From Acidovorax sp. T1 (GTDB lineage: Bacteria > Pseudomonadota > Gammaproteobacteria > Burkholderiales > Burkholderiaceae_C): 64,000 nucleotides of DNA. Position 1 is the first letter of the stretch. Each line of letters opens with the position of its first letter. This document shows positions 8,570-16,500 of the stretch, one piece after another. The translations under genes and the position numbers were made by a program. The stretch lies in assembly GCF_002176815.1 (NCBI RefSeq), contig NZ_CP021648.1, positions 930,001 through 994,000 of the forward strand, given 5' to 3'. Under the pieces are notes generated by a model. That model was not told the origin of the DNA. It saw only the letters and a program-made list of their open reading frames with translations, and made no database searches.

Positions 8570-9457
8570 TCATGGTCTGTCTCCAGCCGCCATACGATCT
8601 TTGATGAGCTTCGGAATTGAGTCCATTTTCTCGGCGCGAAGAATGGAAACAAAGCCGTTATCTGCAAATAGCTCCTTCAACGCTTGGGTCGCAAAAATCA
8701 ACTTGTCGTGCGTGAAATCGGCCTTTTTTGCAGCGAGCCGCTGGTTTTCCGCCTCGCGCTCGAAGATACGCCTCAGTTCAAGTGGGGTTAGTTTCTTGCG
8801 TTTGGCAGTTCTCCCAAGCGGGGCATTGCCAACCAACTTGCTGCGATTTGCTCTCTGTTCTAGAAGTCGGCGTAGTGTGGATAGCTTCTTGCCGCGAAAC
8901 CCCTGTTCGTAGGCGTCGGAAAGCAGGTCTTGAATTTCGCTCGCACTGCTCCTGGCAATGGTCGTTGCCATGCTCAGAGGAATTGCCCCATTCTCTACTG
9001 CAACAAGCAGCTTCTCTTCTCCGCGGTGCAGTAGGCCGCTGATCATGTTCACCCAGGATGGGGTAACGCCAATTTTCTGCGCTATCTGGGTGTCGTTGAA
9101 GCCGCGTTCTTTGAGGCTGCCCACTTCGCGCATCAGGTCGATAGGACGATGCTGCCGTCGGGCAATGTTTTCAACCAGACTCATCACCAAGCAGTCGTCC
9201 TCTGGAGCGTCTGTCACAAATGCAGGAATTTCCCCCTGGTTCAGCATCTGAAAAGCCTCTAGGCGGCCTTGGCCGCATATCAGGTCGTATCGACACGAAC
9301 CATCTTTCAGCGCTCGACGGCTTACCTTTATTGGCCGCTTGAGGCCGACACAGCGAATGTTCTCCACGATAGCCTCGTGCTGCCGTTTGTTGCGTGTACG
9401 AGGGTTGAGGACGTCAACCAAATTGATGGGAATCATCTCCACGCTTTGATGAGTCAT
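8570..9457 (-). CDS. ParB/RepB-family DNA-binding protein of the recombinase module
   Basis: This 295-residue protein has the ParB/Srx N-terminal domain: a start motif setting out NLVDVLNPRTRNKR, the nucleotide-pocket-like segment LICGQGRLEAFQML and the VENIARRQHRP box (about residues 92-103), followed by an HTH (NDTQIAQKIGVTPSWVNMISGLLHRG). The C-terminal third is helical and charged. It is the middle gene of a tightly coupled set: its ATG overlaps the recombinase stop (9454-9457) and its stop overlaps the start of the second ParB-like gene. In plasmids such proteins bind centromere sites. Here no ParA ATPase accompanies it, so a role in recombination or its control is more likely than segregation; that is an inference. 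Confidence 0.8.
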   Translation of the reverse strand: MTHQSVEMIPINLVDVLNPRTRNKRQHEAIVENIRCVGLKRPIKVSRRALKDGSCRYDLICGQGRLEAFQMLNQGEIPAFVTDAPEDDCLVMSLVENIARRQHRPIDLMREVGSLKERGFNDTQIAQKIGVTPSWVNMISGLLHRGEEKLLVAVENGAIPLSMATTIARSSASEIQDLLSDAYEQGFRGKKLSTLRRLLEQRANRSKLVGNAPLGRTAKRKKLTPLELRRIFEREAENQRLAAKKADFTHDKLIFATQALKELFADNGFVSILRAEKMDSIPKLIKDRMAAGDRP

Positions 9458-11019
9458 GCTGCGTCCTTCAGGCTGTATCTGGCAGCCATCTCGTTCAGGA
9501 TGTCTAGAGTGTCGAACCTGTAGCTGTCAATCAGCCCATAGTTCTCTTCGCTGAGCCTCTCAGGCCATGCGCCAGTGTCGATGCGTGGAATAAGGTAGTA
9601 GTCCCTGACATTTGTGTTCGAGCTGTCCATCCGTACCGCAATGGTGACGTCGGGCTCCAGACTGGTATCGAAGCGGACCCGCCAACGCAGTGTTCCAACT
9701 GGCGTTGTTTGGCATCTTGCAATGACCAAGGAGACGGTCCATTCCCCATTTATGGTGAGTAAATCAGTGCCTGCATCGCGATGAACATCAGCGTTGACTT
9801 CATGCAGTCGCTGGATGATCTGGCCCACCAAATCGGGGCGTTGCTTTCTAAGTGCTCGATTGATTTCCAGATAGCGGTAGTCCCGATCAGGGTGAAATCC
9901 GACCAATGCGTAAGCGGTGATCAGTCCGCCAAATCGCTCCTGATAGGCAGAACTAGAGGGCATGTCCTCCTGCTCGTCGATGATCAGGCCTGACAACGTA
10001 CCAGCCCGTGTCAGTAGCTCGCGAAGGAGCGCCAGCATCTGCGAATCATCGAGTCGATGCGAGCGCGCCACAATGATCTCGCGCGCTCTCTCGAATAGAG
10101 ATGCCGAGATGATCCCCTCGAAGGCGCCGTCGCAACGAATCCATAGTTCGGGCGCATTCCGAACTCGCACTTGTTTCAGCTTGAATGACCGACGGTTGTA
10201 GACGTTGTTGCCGATGTATTTTTCGTTAGTCAGGATTTGGTGGACGGTGCCACGTGTCCATGCCTTTCCCAGGTCCGTGAGCAGACCTTCGGCATTGAGT
10301 GCACTGGCGATCTCCCGCTCCGGTTTACCAATCTCAATGAAGTCGTGATAGATGCGATGCACCACGGAAACTTCTTCGGGCGGGCCACGCACCAGGATCA
10401 CGCGATCCGTCTGAATACTCTTGTGCTCCCCTGATTGGAGCTGCCCCTTCGACTCGCGTTGCTCGTTGATCAATTCACGGCGTAAACCATAGCCAGGGAT
10501 TCCCCCTTGATAAAAACCTCGTCCGGCGAGATTGCACTGGCCAATGAAGACTTTCGTGGATAGCACTCGGCTGAACTCACCATCCATGGACCGCTTGAAG
10601 TTTTTGAAAACGGCGGCCATTGGTGTCCCATCGTTATCGAAGGGTTCCGCGCAATAGGAGACGGGGGCACCAGCTTGGGTGCAGAGATATTCGTAATGCG
10701 CGCTTTCGTCGGTGTCTTGAAATCGACCCCAACGGCTCACGTCATACACAAGGATTCCGCGATACACGGCGTGACGACCCTGTACGTCAATGAGCAATTT
10801 CCGAAACTGTTCACGCCCTCCAACGTTCAAACCGCTCTTACCTTCGTCGGCATAGATTTTTACGACAACCATGCCGTGGGCTTCGGCATACTGATTGATC
10901 GCGAGGGTCTGATTCTCCGTGGAGTACCGTTGATGGTCGGTTGACATGCGCACATACGCAGCCATCGGTATCAGGCCGTGAGTCTCGGTTGTCTCCGCTG
11001 TGGCATTTAGATGGGTCAA
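9454..11019 (-). CDS. Large serine recombinase
   Basis: This 521-residue site-specific recombinase has an N-terminal resolvase domain (AAYVRMSTDHQRYSTENQ; catalytic Ser at about residue 26), the downstream GKSGLNVGGREQFRKLL and VYDVSRWGR motifs of the catalytic fold, and a recombinase domain (GKAWTRGTVHQILTNEKYIG). Length and layout fit large serine integrases, although the usual zinc ribbon with four Cys is not obvious. The TTG start at 11019 is supported by GGGAGG five bases upstream. It heads a three-gene unit with two ParB-like proteins, all with ATGA overlaps. It probably mobilised this segment, but no attachment sites can be identified within the window. Confidence 0.85.
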   Translation of the reverse strand: MTHLNATAETTETHGLIPMAAYVRMSTDHQRYSTENQTLAINQYAEAHGMVVVKIYADEGKSGLNVGGREQFRKLLIDVQGRHAVYRGILVYDVSRWGRFQDTDESAHYEYLCTQAGAPVSYCAEPFDNDGTPMAAVFKNFKRSMDGEFSRVLSTKVFIGQCNLAGRGFYQGGIPGYGLRRELINEQRESKGQLQSGEHKSIQTDRVILVRGPPEEVSVVHRIYHDFIEIGKPEREIASALNAEGLLTDLGKAWTRGTVHQILTNEKYIGNNVYNRRSFKLKQVRVRNAPELWIRCDGAFEGIISASLFERAREIIVARSHRLDDSQMLALLRELLTRAGTLSGLIIDEQEDMPSSSAYQERFGGLITAYALVGFHPDRDYRYLEINRALRKQRPDLVGQIIQRLHEVNADVHRDAGTDLLTINGEWTVSLVIARCQTTPVGTLRWRVRFDTSLEPDVTIAVRMDSSNTNVRDYYLIPRIDTGAWPERLSEENYGLIDSYRFDTLDILNEMAARYSLKDAA

Positions 11020-11183
11020 ACTGACCTCCCAACTGGCGAGGGATGTCAGTGGTTATTCAGTATGGCAATATATTCAAGGAAAAGGGTATAAAAAACCGCA
11101 TGCAACACAAACATTTTCTTGTGTAACGTTTTCTGAATCTTTGCTTGTGGCGAGTGTCCATGGAGTTGATCAATGTACTCCTG

Positions 11184-11492
11184 CTACTCTGCCAGCAGTT
11201 TCCGAACCGCCTTGCGCACACTTGGTTCGACCTTGCCGTAGCGAAATAGCAGCTCCGCGATCTCGTCTTCCTCATCGGCATAAAAGTATGCCATCGGAAC
11301 GCCCAGCACTTGGGCCAGCTTGCGCACCGTGAGCAAATCTGGCCGGTGCACGCCCAGCTCATAGCGGTTGATCCGCGCGCTCGCCACGAATTCATCAATC
11401 CCCGCCTCGATCCCCAGCATCTTCTGGGACAGGCCCGCCGCCAGCCTCGCTTGCTTCAGCCTCGCGCCCCACTGTTGATCCGCATCGCTCAT
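11184..11492 (-). CDS. XRE-family transcriptional regulator
   Basis: This is a 102-residue helix-turn-helix protein. The HTH covers roughly residues 10-65: ARLKQARLAAGLSQKMLGIEAG then ARINRYELGVHRPDL and KLAQVLGVPMAYFYADEED. The short C-terminal tail is helical. It has AAGG about ten bases upstream of the start. Two perfect CTACG-N5-CGTAG palindromes lie 17-65 bp upstream, between it and the divergent membrane-protein gene, and two more lie upstream of the flagellin gene. It is the natural candidate for the protein that binds them, probably repressing its own promoter; that link is inferred from position and symmetry. Confidence 0.85.
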   Translation of the reverse strand: MSDADQQWGARLKQARLAAGLSQKMLGIEAGIDEFVASARINRYELGVHRPDLLTVRKLAQVLGVPMAYFYADEEDEIAELLFRYGKVEPSVRKAVRKLLAE

Positions 11493-11508
11493 CTCGCGCC
11501 TTAAAAGG

Positions 11509-11523
11509 CTACGAGACTCGTAG
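11509..11523. promoter_or_regulatory. Palindromic operator O1 (CTACG-N5-CGTAG)
   Basis: CTACGAGACTCGTAG is a perfect 5-bp inverted repeat with a 5-bp spacer, 17 bp upstream of the XRE gene start. It is one of four identical-arm sites in 0.95 kb. Confidence 0.7.
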
Positions 11524-11542
11524 TTCTGCGCTATTCTCGATA

Positions 11543-11557
11543 CTACGAGTTACGTAG
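11543..11557. promoter_or_regulatory. Palindromic operator O2 (CTACG-N5-CGTAG)
   Basis: CTACGAGTTACGTAG is a perfect match to the same arms, 34 bp from O1 centre to centre and immediately followed by another CTACG half. It is 63 bp before the membrane-protein start. Confidence 0.7.
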
Positions 11558-11619
11558 CTACGTGGCGGCATGGGGCTGCGCCGTGGTGCTCGGGCATCAA
11601 ATAAATACAGAGGGAAAAG

Positions 11620-12231
11620 ATGGCAACCAAGAAGGACGAACACGATGGCGTTTTCCTGTTCCTCATCGTTCCAGCGGTCCTGGCGACGCTGGTGTTTTCG
11701 CTGTACTACTTCTCGCGTCTAAAGAAGCAGTACCTGACGGGTCCGCATGCCCGTCGCATTTTTGACATCGGAGCGCAAGGCACGTCCCTTCTCGTCAGCG
11801 GTGTGTTGGGCTATTTGTATTACATGATTGCCGTGGTGCTGTGGCACTACGTCCCATTGACGCTGGTGCTCACGCTGCCGCTGGGGCTTGTGCTTTTGAT
11901 CTGGATGGGCAAGGCGCAGGCTTACGCTTTCTTGGGTGTGATCGTGGATTACGACAAGGGGGTCGTATTTTTCCGTCCTAACGAGGAAAGCCTGGACATC
12001 GGAGACATGCTTCTGGTGGTGCCGCTGCTGCGCCAGTTCACATCGCTGGACAGCGTGCCGCTGAGCGCCATTGATCGAATCACGCGCCAAGCTGGCAAAC
12101 GAGTGTTCATCCATGGCGAGTTCGGTTCACGCCATATCTCCTTCACCAACAAGCTCAAGCGCGACGAGTGCATCCACCTGCTAACGGCACGCAGCAAAGG
12201 CCGCCTCAAGGTGATGGCCGAATTGGAGTAG
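11620..12231 (+). CDS. Membrane protein of unknown function
   Basis: I do not recognise a family. The 203-residue product has an N-terminal hydrophobic helix (VFLFLIVPAVLATLVFSLYY, about 11-30) and then a hydrophobic block (about 55-105) that could hold two or three helices, followed by a soluble C-terminal domain of about 95 residues with DYDKGVVFFRP and FGSRHISFTNKLKRDECI. GAGGGAAAAG precedes the ATG. It is divergent from the XRE gene and shares its intergenic region with operators O1 and O2, so the two are probably co-regulated. The soluble tail has the look of a bacterial PH-like sheet domain, but this is only an impression. Confidence 0.7.
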   Translation: MATKKDEHDGVFLFLIVPAVLATLVFSLYYFSRLKKQYLTGPHARRIFDIGAQGTSLLVSGVLGYLYYMIAVVLWHYVPLTLVLTLPLGLVLLIWMGKAQAYAFLGVIVDYDKGVVFFRPNEESLDIGDMLLVVPLLRQFTSLDSVPLSAIDRITRQAGKRVFIHGEFGSRHISFTNKLKRDECIHLLTARSKGRLKVMAELE

Positions 12232-12357
12232 CTGTACGCGCATCACCGAGTTCCCGCATCTTCCCGGCACTGGCGCGACCCACCTCCTGCACTGATCGAC
12301 CGCATGCGCCTTGGTACTCAGGGCCCCGCAATTCGCTGTTTTTCGCTCATCGCAATG

Positions 12358-12372
12358 CTACGTATTGCGTAG
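12358..12372. promoter_or_regulatory. Palindromic operator O3 (CTACG-N5-CGTAG)
   Basis: CTACGTATTGCGTAG is a perfect match to the arms of O1 and O2, about 240 bp upstream of the flagellin start. Confidence 0.7.
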
Positions 12373-12426
12373 TTTTTGCGGCGCAATTCATGCCATTGCC
12401 ACCAGTGTGTCCAAGTATTCTTTGAG

Positions 12427-12441
12427 CTACGAAATACGTAG
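12427..12441. promoter_or_regulatory. Palindromic operator O4 (CTACG-N5-CGTAG)
   Basis: CTACGAAATACGTAG is the fourth perfect copy, 69 bp downstream of O3 and about 170 bp upstream of the flagellin start. Confidence 0.7.
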
Positions 12442-12610
12442 TTTTGCCAGCGATGAGGCATCGAAACGGCCTAACGCGGCGGAGAAAGGTGGCAGCAATG
12501 GGGATGAAGTGGATGCGATGGGGGAGCTTGCCCTCGTCCAGGACTTGGCCTGAAGTCGATGCGCGAGCGGCAAGCGCTGCCTATGGGCTGAGCCATGGTG
12601 AAGCTCAGTC

Positions 12611-14266
12611 GTGGTGACAATTAACACCAACATTCCCTCGCTGAATGCCCAGCGCTATTTGAGCGCGAACCAAGCAGGGCTTGTGACGACGATGCAGCGC
12701 CTGTCATCGGGCCTGCGCGTCAACAGCGCCAGGGACGACGCGGCAGGACTTGCCATCAGTGAACGCATGCTCACGCAGATCAAGGGCATGGAGGTTGCCA
12801 GGCGAAACGCTAACGATGGAATCTCGCTTGCTCAGGTAGCCGAGGGGGCAATGCAGAAGATGACCGACATCCTGCAACGTGGCCGCGAGTTGGCTGTGCA
12901 GGCAGCAAACGGCACCAATTCCAAGAGCGACCGACAGGCACTATTCGCTGAGTACTCTCAACTGCTGCAAGAGTTTGAGCGCATGTCGCGTACATCAAAC
13001 TTCAATGGGCACAATCTGTTGGATGGCAGCTTCACGTCCCAGGTGTTCCAAGTCGGTGCCAATGCGGGGCAGACCATTGATGCCTCTATCTCCTCCTTGA
13101 AAGAGACCGACATTGGCCATCACCAACTCGACTTTGGAATTTACGCCCAAGGTTCATTGGCTGCGACCGAGTGGACTCAAAAGTTCACAGCAGTAAGTGA
13201 ACAAAACTACGAAGGCAATATTGCCTACATGAATTCGCACCCTATGCCACGTTCAATGGTGATCCGTGGCACCGAAATCCCTGTTGACGTAAATGACGGT
13301 TCGATCAAAGCCTACGCCGACAAGATCAATGCGGCGTCCTTCGATCCCGAGATTATCGCCTACGCGAAGACCACGATGGGCTTTGGTGCAGCACCGCTAC
13401 CAGCAGGTCAGAACCTCACGCTCACCATCGTGGCAGGTGAAGACTACTCGAAGGCCAAAACGGTGAGTTTTCCGTGGGATGGTTCGACGGCTGCCGCTCA
13501 AGCTGCGGTTGAAGCAATCAACGCGGTATCAGCAGAGACGGGAGTACGTGCCGACAACTTGCTGCCTGTCGAAAAATCGACAACTATTCCGATCCCGAAC
13601 TTGACACCCTACTTTCAGCTTGTAAATGACGAGGGTGAAAACCTACATGTCATGAACGTTTCGGGGAACGGTGCGCAGTTGTTGATGCAGCAACGCGGTT
13701 GGAACTCGAACGGTTTCGTCAGCCCTAACGGTTCAATTATCTCAGACATAGTCTACGGAAATCCTATTTCAGATGTTGGAGGTGGGGGTGTGCTTGGCAA
13801 GGACGATGCTTTCGTCATTGGCTCTATGTCGGTCGTTTCGTCCGGCGAGTTCAAAATAAAGGGTGACACCGTAGAGGATTGGGATACTGGTGAAACCTTT
13901 GGACTTGTTGCCACTCCATTTTCGGATTTCCAAGATTCCAAACTCAAACCAATTGAAGATATTTCCTTTGACGATGCGCGTTCGGCAGGCATTGCACTGC
14001 TGACATTTGATGGCGCAATAAATGCAGTGAGTAGCGCAAGGGCTCAACTCGGAGCGGTACAGTCGCGTTTTGAAGCCACGATTGCCAACTTGGATATTGC
14101 ATCGGAAAACACTGCTGCTGCAAAGTCACGTATTGTGGATGCCGACTTTGCACAGGAGACGGCGCAACTGGCACGACATCAAATTTTGCAAAACGCAGGT
14201 ACAGCAATGGTGGCGCAGGCCAATTCCATGCCTGAGCAAGTTTTGACCCTGCTCAAGGGGATCTGA
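12611..14266 (+). CDS. Orphan flagellin
   Basis: This 551-residue protein is a flagellin. The N-terminal D0/D1 part is classical ([59 protein letters not shown]) and the C-terminal D1/D0 part matches ([56 protein letters not shown]). The roughly 300 residues between them form a large surface-exposed D2/D3 region with no motif I recognise. The start is GTG (12611 or 12614) without a good ribosome-binding site, which is unusual for a flagellin. No other flagellar gene is nearby, and the gene is more A+T-rich toward its middle. Two CTACG-N5-CGTAG palindromes upstream tie it to the XRE regulator. It may be an alternative filament subunit acquired with the island. Confidence 0.9.
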   Translation: MVTINTNIPSLNAQRYLSANQAGLVTTMQRLSSGLRVNSARDDAAGLAISERMLTQIKGMEVARRNANDGISLAQVAEGAMQKMTDILQRGRELAVQAANGTNSKSDRQALFAEYSQLLQEFERMSRTSNFNGHNLLDGSFTSQVFQVGANAGQTIDASISSLKETDIGHHQLDFGIYAQGSLAATEWTQKFTAVSEQNYEGNIAYMNSHPMPRSMVIRGTEIPVDVNDGSIKAYADKINAASFDPEIIAYAKTTMGFGAAPLPAGQNLTLTIVAGEDYSKAKTVSFPWDGSTAAAQAAVEAINAVSAETGVRADNLLPVEKSTTIPIPNLTPYFQLVNDEGENLHVMNVSGNGAQLLMQQRGWNSNGFVSPNGSIISDIVYGNPISDVGGGGVLGKDDAFVIGSMSVVSSGEFKIKGDTVEDWDTGETFGLVATPFSDFQDSKLKPIEDISFDDARSAGIALLTFDGAINAVSSARAQLGAVQSRFEATIANLDIASENTAAAKSRIVDADFAQETAQLARHQILQNAGTAMVAQANSMPEQVLTLLKGI

Positions 14267-14267
14267 G

Positions 14268-14756
14268 CTAGCAATTCAGGTCGTTGAACTGTTTGCGCGC
14301 CTTGTACAGCTCCACGTCGGCCCTGGCTTTTTCGCTGGACAGCGCCGTAGCGGCGCGCTGCTTGAGTTCCGGCAGATGGGTGTCCAGTCGCGCGCATTCC
14401 GCTTTGTCCCCTGGACTGAGCTTGAATCGGTGTTTGTACACGCGGTATTGATCGGCGCTCATTCCCGTCAAAGGCTTCAGTGCATCGGCCATCACGGCAT
14501 TGTGTTCATCCCGTCGCACATCGGCACCCTTGCGGCTTGTGCCGGTCATCTTGTCCATGCCCTGCGTGGGCGTTGCGTCGATTTCCCTGGCCCCAACACA
14601 AGGCGCATCCGAGTAGCTCACCTTGCCCGCCGTCTCGCAGCGGTAGACGGGTTTTTGCGCGTGAACATGGAAACCAAAGCACAGAAGGCCCAGCAGGGCG
14701 AACAACCAACGAAATCGGCGGTTTTGTTGCAGTCGTGGAGATAGAAAGAAGCGCAT
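14268..14756 (-). CDS. Secreted DUF4124-domain protein
   Basis: A 162-residue protein with an N-terminal signal sequence (hydrophobic LFALLGLLCFGFHVHA ending before QKPVY) and a DUF4124-like motif, VYRCETAGKVSYSDAPC, near residues 37-53. The rest is charged and helical and ends in Cys. It is likely periplasmic or envelope-associated. The function of the family is unknown. It converges on the flagellin gene with one base between the stops. Confidence 0.75.
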   Translation of the reverse strand: MRFFLSPRLQQNRRFRWLFALLGLLCFGFHVHAQKPVYRCETAGKVSYSDAPCVGAREIDATPTQGMDKMTGTSRKGADVRRDEHNAVMADALKPLTGMSADQYRVYKHRFKLSPGDKAECARLDTHLPELKQRAATALSSEKARADVELYKARKQFNDLNC

Positions 14757-14774
14757 AGATTCACAAACTGAAAA

Positions 14775-15695
14775 CTAGCCAGCCGCAATCGTTCCACGGC
14801 ACTTCGGATAGGTTGAGCACCCCCAGAATGCATTGCCCGCATTGGCACCCTGTCGAGCGGTACGCAGCGCCATGGCGGCACCGCAACGCGGGCATTCAGG
14901 CTGGGATACTGCCTTGGCGGCGACTGATGGTTCGAGGGCTGCAGTCCTGGCATGGGCTTCTGAGGTACCAGTCGTGCTTGGAGCTTCGCGTTGCGCGGTC
15001 GCTGGTTGGCTTTGCGCCTGCCGTGCTTGTTGAATCAACGCGAAGAGCCCGAGGCCGTCAATGAGTTCAATGTTGCAACCCTGCGCAAAATCTTTGGCAT
15101 CGGCGGTAAAGCGCCCCGAGGTGACAACGAAGCCGCCCGTGGCTCCCTTGGCCGCCATGACGCCATAGAGTTCGCGCACGGTGGTGACACCCACCTTGTA
15201 GGCCTTCCACTGCTTGCACTGCACGAATAATTTCTCGCTGCCCTTGGCGAGTACGAGATCGACGCCGCCATCCGGCCCGCCGCCGCCGATTTCGGTAACG
15301 CGGTATCCCTGCAGACGATAGGCTTCACCGACCAACAGCTCAAATTCCCGCCAGCTCATTCCGTCCAAGGCATCGGCATTACGTGCTTGCACCACATTCG
15401 AGACCAAGGTTTGACGCTGTTTGCGTCGCCAGGCGGAGAGAGCTGCCGCTGCGAGGCAAAGAATCGGCACGATGTACTGACCGGCCGTTGCCAGGCCATG
15501 GATCACGGCCTTTTGCATCATGGCCCCCACCATGGCGCCCCCTTGACCCTGAATGTCGGACGCTTGAATGGGAGTTGCCAGGCGGTGCAGCAGGAAATAG
15601 CTCACCGCAGCGAGCACCACGCAGACCCACCAAGGGAGCATTGCAAGCAGGTCCAGCACATCCTCCAAGGGACTGGTTTTCTTGCGTCTGGCCAT
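14775..15695 (-). CDS. Membrane-anchored Mrr-type restriction endonuclease with zinc ribbon
   Basis: This protein of about 306 residues has two N-terminal transmembrane helices (WWVCVVLAAVSYFLL; IVPILCLAAAALSAW), then an Mrr_cat nuclease domain with GGGGPDGGVDLVLAKG and LFVQCKQWK, the usual D...QxK catalytic layout, and GGFVVTSGRFTADA. A proline/alanine-rich linker leads to a C-terminal topoisomerase-type C4 zinc ribbon (CPRCGAAM then FWGCSTYPKCRG). I chose the start at 15695 because GGGAGG lies just upstream; the longer frame adds 19 unlikely residues. Mrr-like proteins cleave modified DNA. A membrane-bound form could act on incoming DNA, which is an inference. Confidence 0.85.
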   Translation of the reverse strand: MARRKKTSPLEDVLDLLAMLPWWVCVVLAAVSYFLLHRLATPIQASDIQGQGGAMVGAMMQKAVIHGLATAGQYIVPILCLAAAALSAWRRKQRQTLVSNVVQARNADALDGMSWREFELLVGEAYRLQGYRVTEIGGGGPDGGVDLVLAKGSEKLFVQCKQWKAYKVGVTTVRELYGVMAAKGATGGFVVTSGRFTADAKDFAQGCNIELIDGLGLFALIQQARQAQSQPATAQREAPSTTGTSEAHARTAALEPSVAAKAVSQPECPRCGAAMALRTARQGANAGNAFWGCSTYPKCRGTIAAG

Positions 15696-15924
15696 GCTTC
15701 CTCCCGTTGTTGGTGTGGTGTTTGCACTATTTTGGCGCGTGCATTTGAACATGGCTCAAGGCTAGCGTGGGGCAGGCGAAAACTCGGAATGGCTCCAGCA
15801 CACCTGCTTGCTGGGTTGTGAAGGAGCTCTGTGGGCTCGTTGCGAGTATGCGATGCGCGACATCTAGCGACTGGCAGGCAGCGATAGCTGACGTTCACGA
15901 AGCATCAGTAGAACTGAGTAACTC

Positions 15925-15963
15925 TAACGCACTTCTGCGTCAAAATGACGCAGAAGTGCGTTA
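15925..15963. promoter_or_regulatory. Perfect 18-bp-arm palindrome upstream of the restriction-like operon
   Basis: TAACGCACTTCTGCGTCA at 15925-15942 is followed by AAA and then its exact reverse complement at 15946-15963, ending 12 bp before the ATG of the HTH gene. The position fits an operator for an autoregulated HTH protein overlapping the promoter. As RNA it would be a strong hairpin right at the start codon, so translational control is an alternative. Confidence 0.75.
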
Positions 15964-15975
15964 CCATTCACAAAT

Positions 15976-16500
15976 ATGAGTTCCCGCCGCATTACATCTA
16001 CAGACTTGGTGGAAGTGACTGGCTTTTCGCGTCACCGGCTACGGGGCTTTTTAAAAGATCTGCCAGAGTATTCTGACAAAAAAGTCACTGCAAGAGTCGC
16101 GCGTGAGTACAGCCGTCAGGAACTAACGATCATTGCAGTTTGCTGTGAGTTGGAGGATGGTTACGGGTTACGCCGTGAAGTTATTGCTCAACTTGTGCCG
16201 GAAATTCGCAAAGCACTCGGTTTGCTCCGGTCAGTAGCCACCGATGCACTTCTTGTCGTTGGTCTAAATCCGCCTAGCGCTCATTACGTTGATGGCATTT
16301 CAAATTTGAGAAAAGGTACTGTTGTGCCATTGAGTGATATTTTGAATAGGATTGACGTCTACCTATTGGGCGACCAAGCAGTCGGTGTCGATGGTCAGCG
16401 CAATCTTGATCTCGGTTTGCTGCCTATCGTGACGACTCGCCCGACGAAGGTGGCGAAAAATTATCAACAACGACCGCGTTCAAAAAATGCAGCCGGTTGA
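15976..16500 (+). CDS. HTH (MerR-like) protein, first gene of a restriction-like operon
   Basis: A 174-residue protein. The N-terminus (ITSTDLVEVTGFSRHRLRGFL) looks like a MerR-type winged helix-turn-helix, followed by a helical part (REYSRQELTIIAVCCELEDGYG) and an undefined C-terminal half. There is no Shine-Dalgarno sequence; the ATG lies 12 bp after an 18-bp-arm palindrome, so a leaderless message or a structured leader is possible. It overlaps the methylase-like gene by 14 bp. Its base composition is clearly more A+T-rich than the core genes. The likely role is control of the operon, comparable to controller proteins of restriction systems. Confidence 0.65.
   Translation: MSSRRITSTDLVEVTGFSRHRLRGFLKDLPEYSDKKVTARVAREYSRQELTIIAVCCELEDGYGLRREVIAQLVPEIRKALGLLRSVATDALLVVGLNPPSAHYVDGISNLRKGTVVPLSDILNRIDVYLLGDQAVGVDGQRNLDLGLLPIVTTRPTKVAKNYQQRPRSKNAAG

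Larger units (their letters stand above)
4993..8573 (-). pseudogene. RepB-type ParB-like protein, split by an IS21-family insertion
   Basis: Two coding segments on the minus strand, 8573 to 7941 and 5334 to 4993, belong to one gene interrupted by the IS element at 5335-7940. The first segment has a ParB/Srx-type N-terminal fold (MDGHLRIEALKALGATEVAC) and a central HTH (SAERLGKTLHLSPSTIKNHFRLLDGICP). Translation ends six bases into the IS (AFANP-stop). Removing the IS and one copy of the 6-bp duplication restores reading in frame through AFANALLYNTQSNMLVAQAA to a stop at 4993, giving about 324 residues with a RepB-partition-like C-terminus. The start overlaps the upstream parB stop (ATGA, 8570-8573), so it is the third gene of the recombinase module. 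It is not a plasmid partition locus in this context; a DNA-binding accessory to the recombinase is an inference. Confidence 0.85.
12232..12610 (+). promoter_or_regulatory. Upstream region of the flagellin gene with two operators
   Basis: A stretch of about 380 bp without a convincing gene. It contains operators O3 and O4, then G+C-rich sequence up to the flagellin start. I found no flagellar sigma-28 promoter (TAAA-N15-GCCGATAA type) and no clear Shine-Dalgarno sequence. Confidence 0.5.

Noticed and set aside
7941..9457. The ParB-like genes as evidence of an integrated plasmid origin
   Set aside because: No ParA or replication gene and no iterons nearby; the genes are coupled to a recombinase instead.
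11105..11124. Hairpin ACACAA...TTGTGT between the XRE and recombinase genes as a terminator
   Set aside because: The stem is only six base pairs and no T-run follows directly on the minus strand.
11509..12441. The CTACG-N5-CGTAG copies as a CRISPR-like array
   Set aside because: Only four short palindromes with irregular spacing, no long repeats, spacers or cas genes.
12453..12617. A 54-codon Arg/Trp-rich open frame between operator O4 and the flagellin start
   Set aside because: No ribosome-binding site and it overlaps the flagellin start; kept only as a possible leader peptide.
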